DNA of 64,000 bases from Rhyacophila brunnea (GCA_022495005.1 JAGYXB010000051.1:186001-250000), one strand, 5' to 3'; numbered from the stretch's first letter, positions 10,228 through 22,644 are shown. A program made the numbers and translations. The notes: generated by a model from the letters alone, not told the origin.

Positions 10228-13200
10228 GTAAATAATCTCAATTTATTACTTAAGAGAATTAATATTTAATTGTTATTATAAAATGGGCAGCCCAGATCGC
10301 TTTATAAAACAGATCATCCGTAGAAAAATCGCATCATTCAGTGATACCCAAGAGCGTCTAGGACAATTTGGCGCCAGGACAACTGGGTGCCACGCAATTG
10401 TATGACATTCGAAAATAAATATCCGTTCGTGAATTATATGTACTTTCAAAATATATATTTAATATTATTATTTATATTTAAATTATTGTATTATTATTTA
10501 ATACTTGGTGAGAATTTTACGCACACGTAAATAATAATTTAATTGTGCATATATTATTATGTTTAAGTTCCAAAGAGAAGAAAGTTCTTTTATATTTTTA
10601 TATAAAGCCTCAGCCATGATTACTCTCAATCTGCAATAAAAAACATTATGTAAAGAGCAAAATGAATTAAAACTACTAAGTAGTAGATAGATAATTATGA
10701 TCTATTTATTTCACTTGGCAGTGCGGCACCCTATTGCGCGGGCACCCAGTTGTCCCATTCCCTACCCAATAGATACCGAAAATCTGGTATTGGTATTTTC
10801 ATCTAGTATTGCAATTCCTAATCTACAGCATGGACTCAATAGTAATAATTTAACCAACAACCATCACTCGTACCTATCTAAAACTTATGCAAACAAACTT
10901 CGTCTAAATCCGGCCAAGATTGGTACCTTGAATGAAGTAATAGGATGATGTAATATAAATTATAACACAATATATCTTTCATTATTAAATTTTATATGAT
11001 AGTGTGTACAATAAGATAATGAATGCTTTGAACAATTTAGCCCCAGGATGTGTCTGGAATTTGAACATTGATCTTCCTTCAACCGATCCAATTTACTTCA
11101 CAATATCGTCGACTCCTGAAGTTGTCATTCCAACTGGAGCCGGATTATCACTCGGTCCCAATGAAGAGATGACTTTGGTATGCCCAACAAAATCGAATAC
11201 GATTTTTGGTACAGGTAAGTTGTATTTTTAACCACGGTATTTCGTACTGAGACGAAGCTTTGACTCATCCAGAGACAAAATGAACCGGAGCGTACTGGAG
11301 CGCAGTTCGGCTTCATGAAATCCTCTTAAATGTAATTCCGTATCGTGGAAAAAATAATAAGGTCATATAACAAAAAAAATAACACACTCATTTTTATAAA
11401 ATAAACACAAAATAATTAAGTAAGTACAAAATAAAAAGAACTTTTTTATATACAACGTTTTTAAATTTTCTATTGAATCATATAAACTTGACTTGACTAG
11501 CTTAAATGATCAAAAAAAAATTACTTGATAGAAATAAATACTGAATAAAAATATAGAATACTAAAATGTCATTTTGAGATTTCATATTGATTTTTATAGT
11601 AACGCACGTATATATTAATAATTTAGTTGCTAGGATCCCCGACCCCTAGCAACCAATAAAAGTGTTTTACTTTTAACGGATTTCTTCCGAAATAACTTTT
11701 CATACAAAACAGAATTAACTGAAAATGAATCCAATTCTACTTAAAGATGGCTAAAAGTATTAAAAAATGCATTGGGATCGTGTTCTGATAAATTCTAAAA
11801 GTTTCAAATGTCTTGCTAGTCGGGAAGTTAGTTAAAAATCGATTGCAAGATCTATACTGGATAAAAAAACTACCGGACAAATAAAAATACGACCTATTAA
11901 AAACGATGTAATTAGATACCTATCGAGCGCTGACTCATACGCAAATTCCCTAATAAGCTGAACAAACACTAATAAATGTTCTATGCTACGCTTTGACATT
12001 TTTGCAAACAATTAAATTAAATTTAATGTAGGCATTAGCAACACTATTTTTTTGAAGTGAAAATTTTACATTAAGTATATTTAAATTACATAGGATATCT
12101 ATTATGAATTAAATATATTATTATTTACTTAAATCATTGTATATTAATTATTAATAACAGGACTCCAAGAGTTGACGGTGTCCTGTAGTTCCGGGAACAC
12201 GCTCCTTTATGATGGTGTAAAACTACCTTTGAAGTCTTTAGAATGCTCATCCAATACCCTCAGTGAGTTGGTGCAAACTAAGAATCCGTGCGCTGGAGGA
12301 AGAGGGGAAATCATGACACTAGGGTAAGATATAACGACAGTATAGAAATATACTATTTAGAATATCCCTGAAAGTTCCTGTCAGGTTCGCATATTGCCAT
12401 TGATATACTACTAGATGAGCAGTTCCCATACAAGTGTCATTTTAAAAATGTATCACAAAAGATATAAACGAATATCGTCTTATAATATTTCCTTGTAGGT
12501 ATAATGCGTTAAGACCGTTAACATGGATTCCCGAATTTCACCCGTATTGCCCTGGCTGTAAAACTAAATTTGCGTTCTTGGAATAGTGAACCTAAGGGTG
12601 GCTGCAACGCAAAACAGACAGAGCAAGTCGTCATGCGCTGACTATTAGTTAGAGTAAGATGCAAGCTAGACCGGGATTACTCAGTAAGTTTTAACAAAGG
12701 CCGAGTCGCTGAAAATCGGGCGTCATTTTAAGAAGCATATGATTCATCCAGTAGTATATCAATGCATATTGCATAAAAACGATACCTGGTATTGGTTCCG
12801 TATCTAAAAAAAGTGTCGATACTTGGTATCGGTAGCATATCAAAAGAAAGTCTGAGTACCTACCCATTGGCCAAATTATGTCAAATTTCTATGTGCAACA
12901 AAACTAGTCATAAATAAAACAATGAATGCAAAAAATGTTAAGATATATTGGTGGCGATTTTTAGTGGACTACACTTTTTGTATGATTATGATAGTGGATA
13001 TGGATGCTGGGGGGGGAGGGAGGTTACACGGGAGTTAGTCTAAGCACTAACCTTATTTATGTTTAGCTGTCTGGCTGAAGCTGATCTCTGATGTATCCCT
13101 TCACGCCTTGATCAAAAAGTGTCTATATTTTTTAACGTCTCTACCCATTGATTCTTCGAACTTCATTCAACGAGCTATTTGTATCTTGAACAAACGAAAA

Positions 13201-14567
13201 GAAAATTATCAATAATTAGCACATGGCTGATGTATAAATAATACATTACAAATATATTTAGGAAAATAATAAATTGTACTTAAATACCTATTTACGGGGG
13301 GGAATAAATATTTTTTTACATCAACAGTTTTACCATCATACTTTCAGGTTTACATCAACTAAGGGCATGGCAACCATGGTAGAAGTATGCTACGATAAAG
13401 TCAATGAAGCAGTCCTATTTTCAATACACGTGCTTTACGGAAAAGCTTTAGCCGGTAAGTAGGAAAATGGCTAAATTATTTTTCTTTTATATAACTTTTG
13501 TTAAGGTGAGGTATAACTTCAGGGTTATTTGATTAGAATAATACATTGTGATGGAAGTAGAATTATAGTTAAAGTTAAGTGAATCATAATAAACTAAATA
13601 CTCGTAAAAGTATAGACTATAGATTGTAGAAGACTACTCGTATTTGTGATCACTTAGTTAGGTCTTATAGACCAATAAATTAAACAAGATAATACAAATA
13701 AGAGAAATAAGGTGTCAATTTATATAAGTATTACATTGTACATTAGTCATTCAGAAATATTTCTGGCACGTTGAATCGCATCTCTTTACAATATAGTAAT
13801 CATTGTATAATTATTTTTTCCATTAAAATTCATAAAATGATCACTCGTTGCATTTTCATGGTATATTTTGTTCATTTTCAGTTGCCGAAATAGAAAATAC
13901 TCGCCCACAATTCCGCACGCCTGGCCTGACCTACGGAACAGCAACTGCAAATTTATACAAACAAACCGAACAAATGATCCGATTCACAGCTCTCCTTGGA
14001 GCAAGTCAAGCCCTGAAGTATCTCACCACATCATCATTCTTAGCCAGAGGACATCTAGCACCAGACGGCGACTTTCTCTTCGGGTCCTGGAGTACAGCAA
14101 CATACTTTTACGTGAACGCAGCACCCGAATGGCAAATTGTAAACGCTGGTAATTGGTTGTCAGTTGAAAACACTGCAAGACAAATTGCTGGGAAAAGACA
14201 AGAAGATCTTACAATCATTACAGGAGTTCATGGTGTTAGCCAACTGCCTGATACAAACGGAATCATGGTTGACTTATATCTTATGGCAGAAAATAAGCTG
14301 CCTGTGCCGAAATGGTATTGGAAGATTGTGTATTCTTCTTTGACGCAAGAAGGTATCGCATTTGTTACCGCAAATAACCCTCATTTGGATTATATTAGTG
14401 ATGGAGAATTGCTCTGTACGAATATTTGCAAAGAGGTTGGATTTACAAAACCAGATTGGAACAACTATGGCAAAGGTTTTACTATCTGCTGTGATGTAAA
14501 TGAACTTATCAGTGCTGTTGGAACTTTACCATCAATACAAATTTCTGGTCGTATATCCTTTTTGTAA
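10149..14567 (+). CDS. Secreted DNA/RNA non-specific endonuclease (insect dsRNase-like), complete downstream paralogue
   Basis: Exons 10149-10227, 11041-11214, 12161-12323, 13348-13454 and 13882-14567 give 1,209 nt, 402 residues plus TAA; introns are GT-AG in phases 1, 1, 2, 1. Residues 1 to about 24 are a signal peptide (WKK n-region, core FLALCVVTTVV). Residues 27-174 are a cysteine-containing N-terminal region; the NUC domain follows. R230-G-H232 is in SFLARGHLAPDGD, N262 in IVNAGNW, E270 in LSVEN. The H-N interval of 30 and N-E interval of 8 equal His89/Asn119/Glu127 of Serratia nuclease, numbered from memory. Family role: Mg2+-dependent cleavage of DNA and RNA outside the cell; insect homologues degrade ingested or salivary dsRNA and limit RNAi. 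One oddity: both copies have NAAPE where many relatives have N..PQ. It lies 3.5 kb downstream of its sister on the same strand. Confidence 0.95.
10355..10762. mobile_element. MITE family A, copy 2, in intron 1 of nuclease copy 2
   Basis: Ends GTCTAGGACAATTTGGCGCC plus GGACAACTGGGTGCC, and GGCACCCAGTTGTCCCATTC. The body is inverted relative to the copy at 1219-1622. Confidence 0.8.
11041..11214 (+). CDS. Downstream nuclease gene, exon 2
   Basis: Acceptor TTTAG ending at 11040, donor GTAAGT at 11215. Encodes the first segment of the mature protein (PGCVWNLNIDLP, PEVVIPTGAGLSL). Confidence 0.93.
11450..11912 (-). mobile_element. MITE family B, copy 2 (inverted), in intron 2 of nuclease copy 2
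   Basis: TACAACGTTTTTA at the left and TAAAAACGATGTA at the right. The body is the reverse complement of the element at 2161-2601. Confidence 0.85.
12161..12323 (+). CDS. Downstream nuclease gene, exon 3
   Basis: Acceptor AACAG ending at 12160, donor GTAAGA at 12324. Encodes LTVSCSSGNTLLYDGVKL, LECSSNTLSELV and PCAGG. It holds no ATG-initiated open frame of useful length, so ORF calling alone would miss it. Confidence 0.93.
12324..13347. other. Intron 3 of nuclease copy 2
   Basis: Contains GGTATCG-rich degenerate palindromes around 12760-12850 (fragment of a ATACCGGTAT-type element) and a G-rich run near 13010. No gene seen. Confidence 0.5.
13348..13454 (+). CDS. Downstream nuclease gene, exon 4
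   Basis: Acceptor TTTCAG ending at 13347, donor GTAAGT at 13455. Encodes FTSTKGMATMVEVCYDKVN and AVLFSIHVLYGKALA. Confidence 0.93.
13882..14567 (+). CDS. Downstream nuclease gene, exon 5 (catalytic, terminal)
   Basis: Acceptor TTTTCAG ending at 13881. The open frame extends upstream to 13848, but that part is intron. Catalytic His codon 14052-14054, metal-ligand Asn codon 14142-14144, Glu codon 14166-14168, TAA at 14565-14567. Confidence 0.96.
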
Positions 14568-14619
14568 AATTTTAATTGCTTTATCGAATCTGGAAATTAA
14601 TTATTTATTTATACGGAAA

Positions 14620-14625
14620 AATAAA
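14620..14625 (+). promoter_or_regulatory. Candidate polyadenylation signal, nuclease copy 2
   Basis: AATAAA about 53 bp after the stop codon. Confidence 0.6.
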
Positions 14626-16670
14626 TATAAACACAAATCACGATATTAATTTTTCTTTGCTTTTCGATATTAATTAGGTAGGTACCACACATTGTCTAAA
14701 TTGATATATTATTCATAATGAGTTTGTTTTAAAATAACAAAATAACCAACAATCAACATTTATACATACCTAGTATTGTAATGCAGAAGGTGCACGCTAT
14801 ATCAAAAAGTTGAATAAATTTAAATTAATAGGTACCTACGTTTAAAAGTTTAGCAAATTATCGCAGCTCAATTCTATTACTGTATATTATGTTTAACGTG
14901 TTATACATTAAGAATAAATGATATATTAAGGCATTACGCTCACAGTATGTACCTACTTGTCCTGCTAACCCTGATAGCTAATATCTATCGCCAGGACAAC
15001 TTAATGCGACTATCTGGGCGCCGCAAAAATGAATGAATTGCATGAAGAAATACATATAGGTACGTTACTATCTGATCCAGCAAGACAAATAATATACAAG
15101 AAAGTATCTACCAATGAATAATAAAGCGAGATTTAAAGTCAATGGTTCATTCATATGCGAAGTACTCAGATCTCCATCGTCCATGTATTTCGTCGTCGAC
15201 ACTAAAATAGTATCAGGACAACTTTATCACCACAGAACAGATAATAAATAGAATTCTGATAGGCTATATACAAATACAGTAAATTTTGACGCAGGCTTTT
15301 GAATGTGTGAGTGTCCTACGTAAATGAACCACGCATTATAGACGTGTAATAGTGTGTGTGATACACCAATATTAAATGAGCGTCAATGGATAAACCGAGA
15401 GCAGTTGTCAATATTTGACGTATGACGTATTCTTGACATGTTTTTAAATTTATTCCGAATTCTTCCTTACTCGATATCGGTTGCCTGCTGCTCCTTACCC
15501 GTTAGATATTTCAGTCCCCATTATTTCTGAGTTCCCTGTTTATCACAATATTTTGCTGTGTGAATTTTGTATGTACTAATATTTTAGCTCTTTTGTACTA
15601 ATATTTTCTCCTACAGCCTTCAACAGCTTTTTTCACTGATAATTTATTAATAAGTATGCTTCCGCGTAGAACTATTGTTATGTAGGTAACTACAAACTTT
15701 TACGTTGAAAAAAGCTTTGAGAAATGAAAAAGTTTTTGAATTTTCATTTCACTACCCGTAAACATTTTGTCCTGAAAACTGTATAATTTCAATTTTTACT
15801 CTACTAATTAGTTAGCTGGTCTCTGTCGACTCATAAGCGCCGCAATAAACTGCCCACGAGATGTAATCATAACCACCCCGCACCACCATTATTACCCGAC
15901 ATAATTAATTAAATATAGTAATTAATAAAATGCTAAAACGGGCCATGTTAACTGTTTATCTAGTGAGCCATTATTTAGGCAGTCAGGACGTAAGCTGACA
16001 CACAAATCATTAGGGCGTTTCCCATTCAATGTTCACTTTTTACGTCTTCCTTAAAATAAACTAATAATTATAATGTTTGCATCTGGTAATGTTTTATTTT
16101 GATTACTCGGAAACAGTGTTGTGGCATTAAACAATTGATTTAATAAATAAACAGATTATATTCTGAATAAAATCTTCAATTAAACAATTATTTAATCAAA
16201 CTTTTATGGAGGTTGAAAGCCATTTATTTTCACATTATTCAGGTAAAATAAATAAAAAGTAAATAGGTCAGTTTTTTCCACTAATCTTACTAGTTGATAT
16301 TATTATGTAGACTGGATAATTCTTTAACCCGTTTAATGAAACAGATATTTCTAATACAACCGTGTAATGGCATTTTACGGATTGTTTTACCCCCACGGTA
16401 AATTAGTAGCATCTGCATATTATTAATGGGTGTTTGATCCAGAAAAAGGACGTAATAATATGTTTGATGAATGGTTATTAACCATTTCTCTATACTCTAT
16501 GGTCGTATATAATATGCTCTGTTCGGCAGCAATATATTATATATATATATATGCATTATGGAAAAAGATATATTATGTACCTACCTAACTACGTACCTAT
16601 TCATTTTTCAAGTTGACTCAAACAGACTGCTTCATTCGGTTACAGACTAACAGAGACAACTCGAGTGCTT
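14626..16670. other. Intergenic AT-rich sequence
   Basis: Only traces: at 14985-15025 boxes AGGACAACTT and CTGGGCGCCGC recall the ends of MITE family A, and a short (TA)n lies near 16540. No open frame of interest. Confidence 0.5.
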
Positions 16671-17002
16671 AAAGTCAGACAACGTTATCTATAAAAAAGT
16701 GTTTTTTTTAGATAACGTTATTTTACATTTACGGCTACATGATAGTCAAACAACGTTATGTCAATCTTTTCTAATTTCTTATTAAATCGTCAGTAAAGTT
16801 TAACGCTTATATTTTTTAAAAACTATCCTTATAAATTTTAACATCATCATAAGCAAGATAAATGTACAATACACAATAAATTATGAAATATTAACATTAG
16901 GTTTTAAATAAACATTTTCCTTGTAAAGTTACAAGAATCTAAAATAACGATTTTTGGCTCTCCTGTAAAGTTGCACTTTTGTAGATAGTGTTGTTTGACA
17001 CT
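16671..17002. mobile_element. Candidate inverted-repeat element
   Basis: Left AGTCAGACAACGTTATCTAT and right ATAGTGTTGTTTGACACT are imperfect inverted repeats. Just inside the left end is a hairpin: AACGTTATCTA, T-rich loop, TAGATAACGTT. Confidence 0.5.
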
Positions 17003-18157
17003 AAGCCCTCGAACTATACGTGTTATATAATTTAATAGTTATCAAATTTTAACTCCAATATTTTGGAGTTCAAAGGCTGTAATAATATGTATATAGTTGT
17101 AACATATGTTTGCAAAGAATATTAAATGCTATCTATCAAAATAATGAAAATAGATCGACAAGCTAAATAGAACAGGAGGCTTTTGTATTTTATACATTTA
17201 AACTAATTAGGTACATATTCTTTATACTTCATTAAATAATCATATACAAATTTAAATATAAAAATAATATTAAATTGTTACCTCTTATAGTTTATTTTAT
17301 GCAGTAAATAAATAAATTAAAAAAATAACTAACTTATTATTATACTAATAAATAATAATTGTTTATACTCATTATACCAACTGACAACATACTCGTATTA
17401 TAATGTTATATAAGTTGAATACAGATATTATGGGGGTTAAAAAAATTATTACGACACATTTAATTCTTCCTTCTGGCCATTTATACATAGATGGGTCTTT
17501 GTCTAGTCTAGCATATGCTTTCATCCAGGTCTTGTCTACTATAATTAAACACAAGTAATAGGTAATAATTATCATGAACTTTCTTTGCAGTAAAAATTAT
17601 GAGTTATTTTTGTATGACAAAAATTGTGAGGGTCATCAGTGATTACGTAAGTATTGTTGAGTAATATATTTTTTAAAAGACATATTTCTAGCATATTGAT
17701 TCAGGCTGAAATGTATATAGCAGCATTTTTGTCATTCCAAGGTTTACATTTTTGTCAAATAATCTTAAAATTCGCCACTTTTAAATGTAGTACAAGCTTT
17801 TTGTATCATCAATATATTTTCTTTATAAGTATACATACATAATTATAGTGTCTGGCAGAATACAACATATTTGTTTTCAAAATTTTCTTTTCATATATTT
17901 TACGGAAGTTATTGTACGTAAGCATTTACTGCTTGAATTTATTTAAATTATCACAAAGATCTTCGTGTATTTTATATGTTTTTAAAAATATCTGCACATT
18001 CAGGTATATGATTAAATATTGACATAGCGATGTGCAAAAAAAATAATGGAACGCCTATTAGTATATAGATAAAAATTAAGAGTTGTACAACATGGCATGA
18101 TAACGTGCGTGTATGTTAGATGCATTGATGAATTTAATTTAGGTTAGATGTCATAGA
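17003..18157. other. Intergenic AT-rich sequence
   Basis: Small open frames at 17372-17575 and 17654-17842 have random-looking hydrophobic composition typical of AT-rich DNA. Nothing recognised. Confidence 0.5.
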
Positions 18158-18165
18158 TTGAAAGG

Positions 18166-18843
18166 CATGGACGCACCAAGTGGAAATATATGGGGTGCAC
18201 GGCACCAAGGCGGCAGGGTCGAAGGTCGGCGTAATACACAGAAAATGCATATTATAATACAGAATATTTATTATTATAAATATTATAATGTTATATTTAA
18301 TAATTCAATTACGTAAACTGAATCCAACGTTGAAATATACGAAGTATCTACAATATTTAATCTTCTTTTTAATTCAACATCTCTGATCTATTACTGATGT
18401 CATGTATCATCATAATTGAATAAAAATAATATACTAAAAATCATTAATTGTCTCTAAATTGCAACATAACGGTTGAAACTTCCAGCAGAATAAGTATAAA
18501 ATGTTTCTGAAAAAAAATGTAATTTTAGTTTCAGTATCAAAGTATCATGGAAATTAAACGAGCTACTAAGCTATATTATTTTATCCGGCATTACTTGAAT
18601 GAATTGGCTTAATGAGTTATAAAAATTGCCTGTGGTGCAATTTTTATTGTTACACATTGTTATAAAAAATGTCAAGATAATTTTTGTTAGAGTATAAATA
18701 CTACACATATTCTGATGAGAATATAATAATGATTTTTGCTTATCGTATATGTCCATTAATATATATGTATATAATTATATTTGGGGATGGGGGTGGCAAT
18801 TTTGGATTGGTGCCGGGCGGCAGCTGCTCTTGGCGCGGCCCTG
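18166..18843. mobile_element. hAT-type non-autonomous element with 8-bp target duplication
   Basis: Ends CATGGACGCACCAAG and CTTGGCGCGGCCCTG are inverted repeats with few mismatches. Flanks TTGAAAGG (18158-18165) and TTGAAAGA (18844-18851) match 7 of 8. The interior is AT-rich without transposase. Confidence 0.8.
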
Positions 18844-18851
18844 TTGAAAGA

Positions 18852-19675
18852 ACCATGATGTTCCAACATTAGAACGTTTATTAGGAAATATACATTAATA
18901 TTTTACATACATTTTGCATGGAAGAACATTGGATTTGTTCAACTTTAATAAATTATTTTTGTAGATGCCAAACCAAAATTCCTTCATACGACTCTAACTT
19001 AGATGAAAAATGTATTGATTATTTAAATATTGTAAAATGTAAATATAAATTGTATTCAAAGTATGTCGCTAGATACGCTTAGTAAAACTGTAGTAGTACA
19101 ACTGCGTTTCGCCCTAAAATTGCCTAAATATAATAATTATGTTACATAGACAATTAATAATGAAAATACCTTACCTTTCATTTTGATTTTTGACAGTAAG
19201 TATTAATAAGTAGATACGTTGAAGCATCGATGCGATACTGATATCAGGTATCGATAATTTTTCTATCGATATGATGACCCTACTAATAAGCCGATTACAA
19301 TGCATAATCAGTAGCTAATATAATTTTTATTCAATTTTATAATATTTAATCAAAGGCATTTTTAACATCTTTTGAAAAAATACTCATTTGAATTAATAAT
19401 CTGTTTAAAATTCGAAATTATGTGATAAAACATTTAGTCTAATTTATTTGCTTATTATTGACGTATATAATTAAAATTATTCTTTATTTGCTCAAGTGGC
19501 AAGTCATTGATATCTTCCAAAAGAATATCAAATATATTATTAATACCTATGATAAGACGTTGAAAAATATTTTATAAATATCATTTGCGTCGCTAAAATC
19601 TTTGCTGGATTTCTGTTATTATTATAAGGTAAGTTTAATAAATTCAATAACTTGTATAATTAGTTGTAAGACTAT
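18852..19675. other. Intergenic AT-rich sequence
   Basis: A palindromic patch near 19225-19275 (GCATCGATGC, TATCGATA) may be a decayed element end. No gene. Confidence 0.45.
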
Positions 19676-19945
19676 CTGGCAGTGGAGGTAGGTTGTTGAG
19701 AACCGACATAAATAGTGCACACTAAACCTTTCATGCCTATTTGTTTTCTGCTACGAATTAAAGATGGTGTTGCTTAGTTTTTAAAATTAAATTAAACCCT
19801 GCGTTAACTAAGCCATAATAGATAATAGTCAAAAAATGTTCGTCTATTCATAAAATATCTAAAATTATGCCATTAAAATAAATCATACATAATTTTAGAT
19901 ATTTTATAGATAGAAGACATATATCATGGTTTGGTTTAAGCAGGG
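19676..19945. repeat. Foldback family, partial copy
   Basis: GAGGTAGGTTGTTGAGAACC, ACATAAATAGTGCACACTAAA and TTTTTAAAATTAAATTAAA match the left arm of the full foldback at 59852-60416. The copy ends after the palindrome centre. Confidence 0.7.
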
Positions 19946-19959
19946 CTTAGAATTAAGTA

Positions 19960-20410
19960 AGACACCGGTAGCCTAATAATTGGAAAATCATACTGGCGCT
20001 AATCCTGCAGATACAGGTTCAAGTCTCGTCGGGTGTACGTATTTTTTCTACAAAATATTTTTTTTATTGTGTGTATATGCATGAGATGTTTTCAGCACCC
20101 GAAATGGAAAATTTTACGAACCGGAGCGCTCGATAATTTTACGAAAATATTCACATACTTATCTTACTTTATGAGTAGGTATTTTACAAAAATAAATGTG
20201 TTAGATTTTGGATATGGCCAATTTCACCCAGACGGTCAAATTATTTTTTCCACGTGACAGCAAAAATTTTGAGGATTTTATGAACCGGAACGGCGTTCCG
20301 GTACGTTCCGGTCCATTTCGAGCGCTGGGTGTTTTCAAATTATGTATGTTCAATATTATATATAATGTTACATTCTCAAATATGTTAGCTTATTCGTTGA
20401 ATAAATAAAA
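19960..20410 (+). mobile_element. tRNA-derived SINE split by a hAT MITE
   Basis: Box A TAGCCTAATAATTGG and box B GGTTCAAGTCTC lie at 19970-20030. The body runs to ATGTTTT at 20092, is interrupted, and resumes with TGTTTTCAAATTATGTATG at 20330. Confidence 0.7.
20093..20327. mobile_element. hAT-type MITE nested in SINE
   Basis: Ends CAGCACCCGAAATGG and CCATTTCGAGCGCTG match 13 of 15 as inverted repeats. Target duplications GATGTTTT (20085-20092) and GGTGTTTT (20328-20335) match 7 of 8. Confidence 0.85.
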
Positions 20411-20419
20411 TAGTTTATT

Positions 20420-22385
20420 AAAATCATCTACATATTGTTATGCTGTATTTTTATGGATAAGTTATAATTTTAGTAAACCTTGAAATAAAAAAAAATCGCA
20501 GGAGTACGGTATTGCGGTAGTAGGTTGGCAGGTTGACAGTGTAGTACTTGGCGTCAGCTACTGTCGTTAGCCATATTTGCATTCGAATGACTGTTTACAT
20601 AGAGATCGCTTTATTGTTCCCCGGACACCTTTCGAGTAATAAGTTTGGTGTGACTTGCGCCACCCCCCTGTAGGGGTGAGTAGGCGGGGTTGCGTGCTGA
20701 TCGCGGAAGGAGTCAAGGGGTGGCGGGGGCGTCAACCTGCCACGTGAATAATTGACTGAGTTATTAACCGCAAACGAACGAACGGAATCTGAAAATACAA
20801 AGTATATTGAAAAAAATTCAAAATATGAGGTACTTAAAAAAATGTGCACTGGTCTGCACAGTGATTTAAATGCAGATCAATCGATCAAAATTTGAAGCCT
20901 GTGCTGATTGGCCTATATGTCATAGAGTAATCCAGTTTAGTAGGTATTGAAGAATTAGAAGAAAAAAATCGGTGTATTATTAAATTTATAGTGTATAGAT
21001 TCTTTAACTATACTTACATAGGTAATTATTATTGTGGATGAAAATAAGGCATAACTTATCACTTTGTAGCACCCATAATAATATTAGTGGTAGGTATATG
21101 TTTGTGTCCAAATACATATTTATTTGATTGGTTGTATTGTGAGCCCCTTTAATATTGCAGTATATTTTGATAAATATTTTAAACATAATTTGTGACATCT
21201 TTTAAATTTTTTGTGTAAATTAATAATAGTATGACCGGTTTGAAGTTTTTTGAGACTCCTTTTTAAATCTTCAGGTGAATCGATTACGTTATCTGCGTTA
21301 AAGAAATTAAATTCACCTCTGAGTAGAACATTCACTGCTTAGAGGTGAACAATAATGAAAGAAAGGTAGTCACCAGTATAGTTTCATATCAAAATTTTAA
21401 AGGTTTTATATAATTTGTCCATTTAAGATTACTAAATAAGGAACAACAGTAGATCACTAATTAATTTACAACCAATTGGAGACTAAAAAAAGACGGAAAC
21501 GGCAATTTAGCTAAGCACATCACTGATGACTGCCGTAAGTTTGAGGTATATTCGTAAGGCCGAGGTGCATAGAATGTCACTAACAACTAAATAATAATTA
21601 GCCGTTTGTCGTGTAATTAGCATTAAATTTAGTGTTTATACTTTATAATAGTGTATACACACAGCTTGCGTACAAAGAAATACTTTTGCGACGGATAACG
21701 TGCAAATCTCACAGCCGTCAGATTTCAACCAGAAATAAAATAAATAATTTTGCAACATGCGCCATTTATATAAGTTAAGGCCAATTATATACAAAAACAC
21801 GAAAGATATGCTGTATCGAATACCTACGCCTTATTATAAATCCACATTATTGACACCTATGTACATACATATTATGTAAACAGACGCTTTTTTAATAATA
21901 TACGGAGCATCATTGCCATGATAATCAAAAAAAAAAAATGTTTGAAAGCACTAGGTATGTTTAATATTCGATGCATCAATTTATTTAATTAGCCACAAAT
22001 AAATAATTTTCCATAAATATTAAGTTAATAATAATTAATAAAGTATATTGTGCAGTTTTTAAACATTGAAACTCGTATATCAATTAAAATATATTATAAT
22101 AATTTTATTATCCAATAACGGAATATAAAAAATGGCAACAATCTTGATTCCGGAACGCGACGTTGCCTCGTTAATTGAGATTTTTGCATCTGTCATTCTA
22201 TTTTAATATGCATAATTTCGTCGTTATTTTGATTTAACAATATAATGTCAATATTTTATGAATCTTGGCATAAGATATCTTACCGGATATTTCACTATTA
22301 TCAAATCAAATCAAATCAACGGATGCCCTCGATTCCTAAGGTAATTATCAGAGACACACAAGCCAACACCACCAAGAATGGCAGA
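20420..22385. other. Intergenic, with one GC-rich patch
   Basis: About 20500-20760 is GC-rich with GGGG/CCCC tracts, origin unknown. About 21215-21310 resembles the right part of the MITE at 9399. The rest is AT-rich with no gene. Confidence 0.4.
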
Positions 22386-22393
22386 GTTCACAT

Positions 22394-22640
22394 TTACGCC
22401 GCGTATAAGTCTGAAAAATATGTAGCTAAATAAAGATCCCTTCTAAATTTTAAGCTACAGTATGTAAGCATCCCTAAGAGAAAATCAGTTGGATAGAGCC
22501 ACGGATAATATCCATACAGCCGAAAGTAAAGGAGTCTTAAAAATTTGTTTTGGACTCTCTCCACCATAAGGCCGTACTTCAACTGATGCGGGGCCCAAAC
22601 GATAGACCCACTCTCAAGTCTGCCTCTAACTAAGGAGTTA
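22394..22640 (-). pseudogene. Jockey-like non-LTR reverse transcriptase, C-terminal fragment
   Basis: Read on the minus strand from 22640, one open stretch gives LESGSIVWAPHQLKYG, VERVQNKFLRLLYFRLYGYY and LKFRRDLYLATYFSDLYAA. This is the post-fingers C-terminal pattern LEYGS.VW.P, ERVQ.KFLR, L..RR of jockey-type reverse transcriptases. No catalytic motif is present and no element ends are visible, so this is a dead 5'-truncated relic. Confidence 0.75.
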
Positions 22641-22644
22641 TAGC

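Noticed and set aside
13868..14152. Alternative plus-strand frame of 94 codons
   Set aside because: Overlaps the real exon 5 frame and has random composition.
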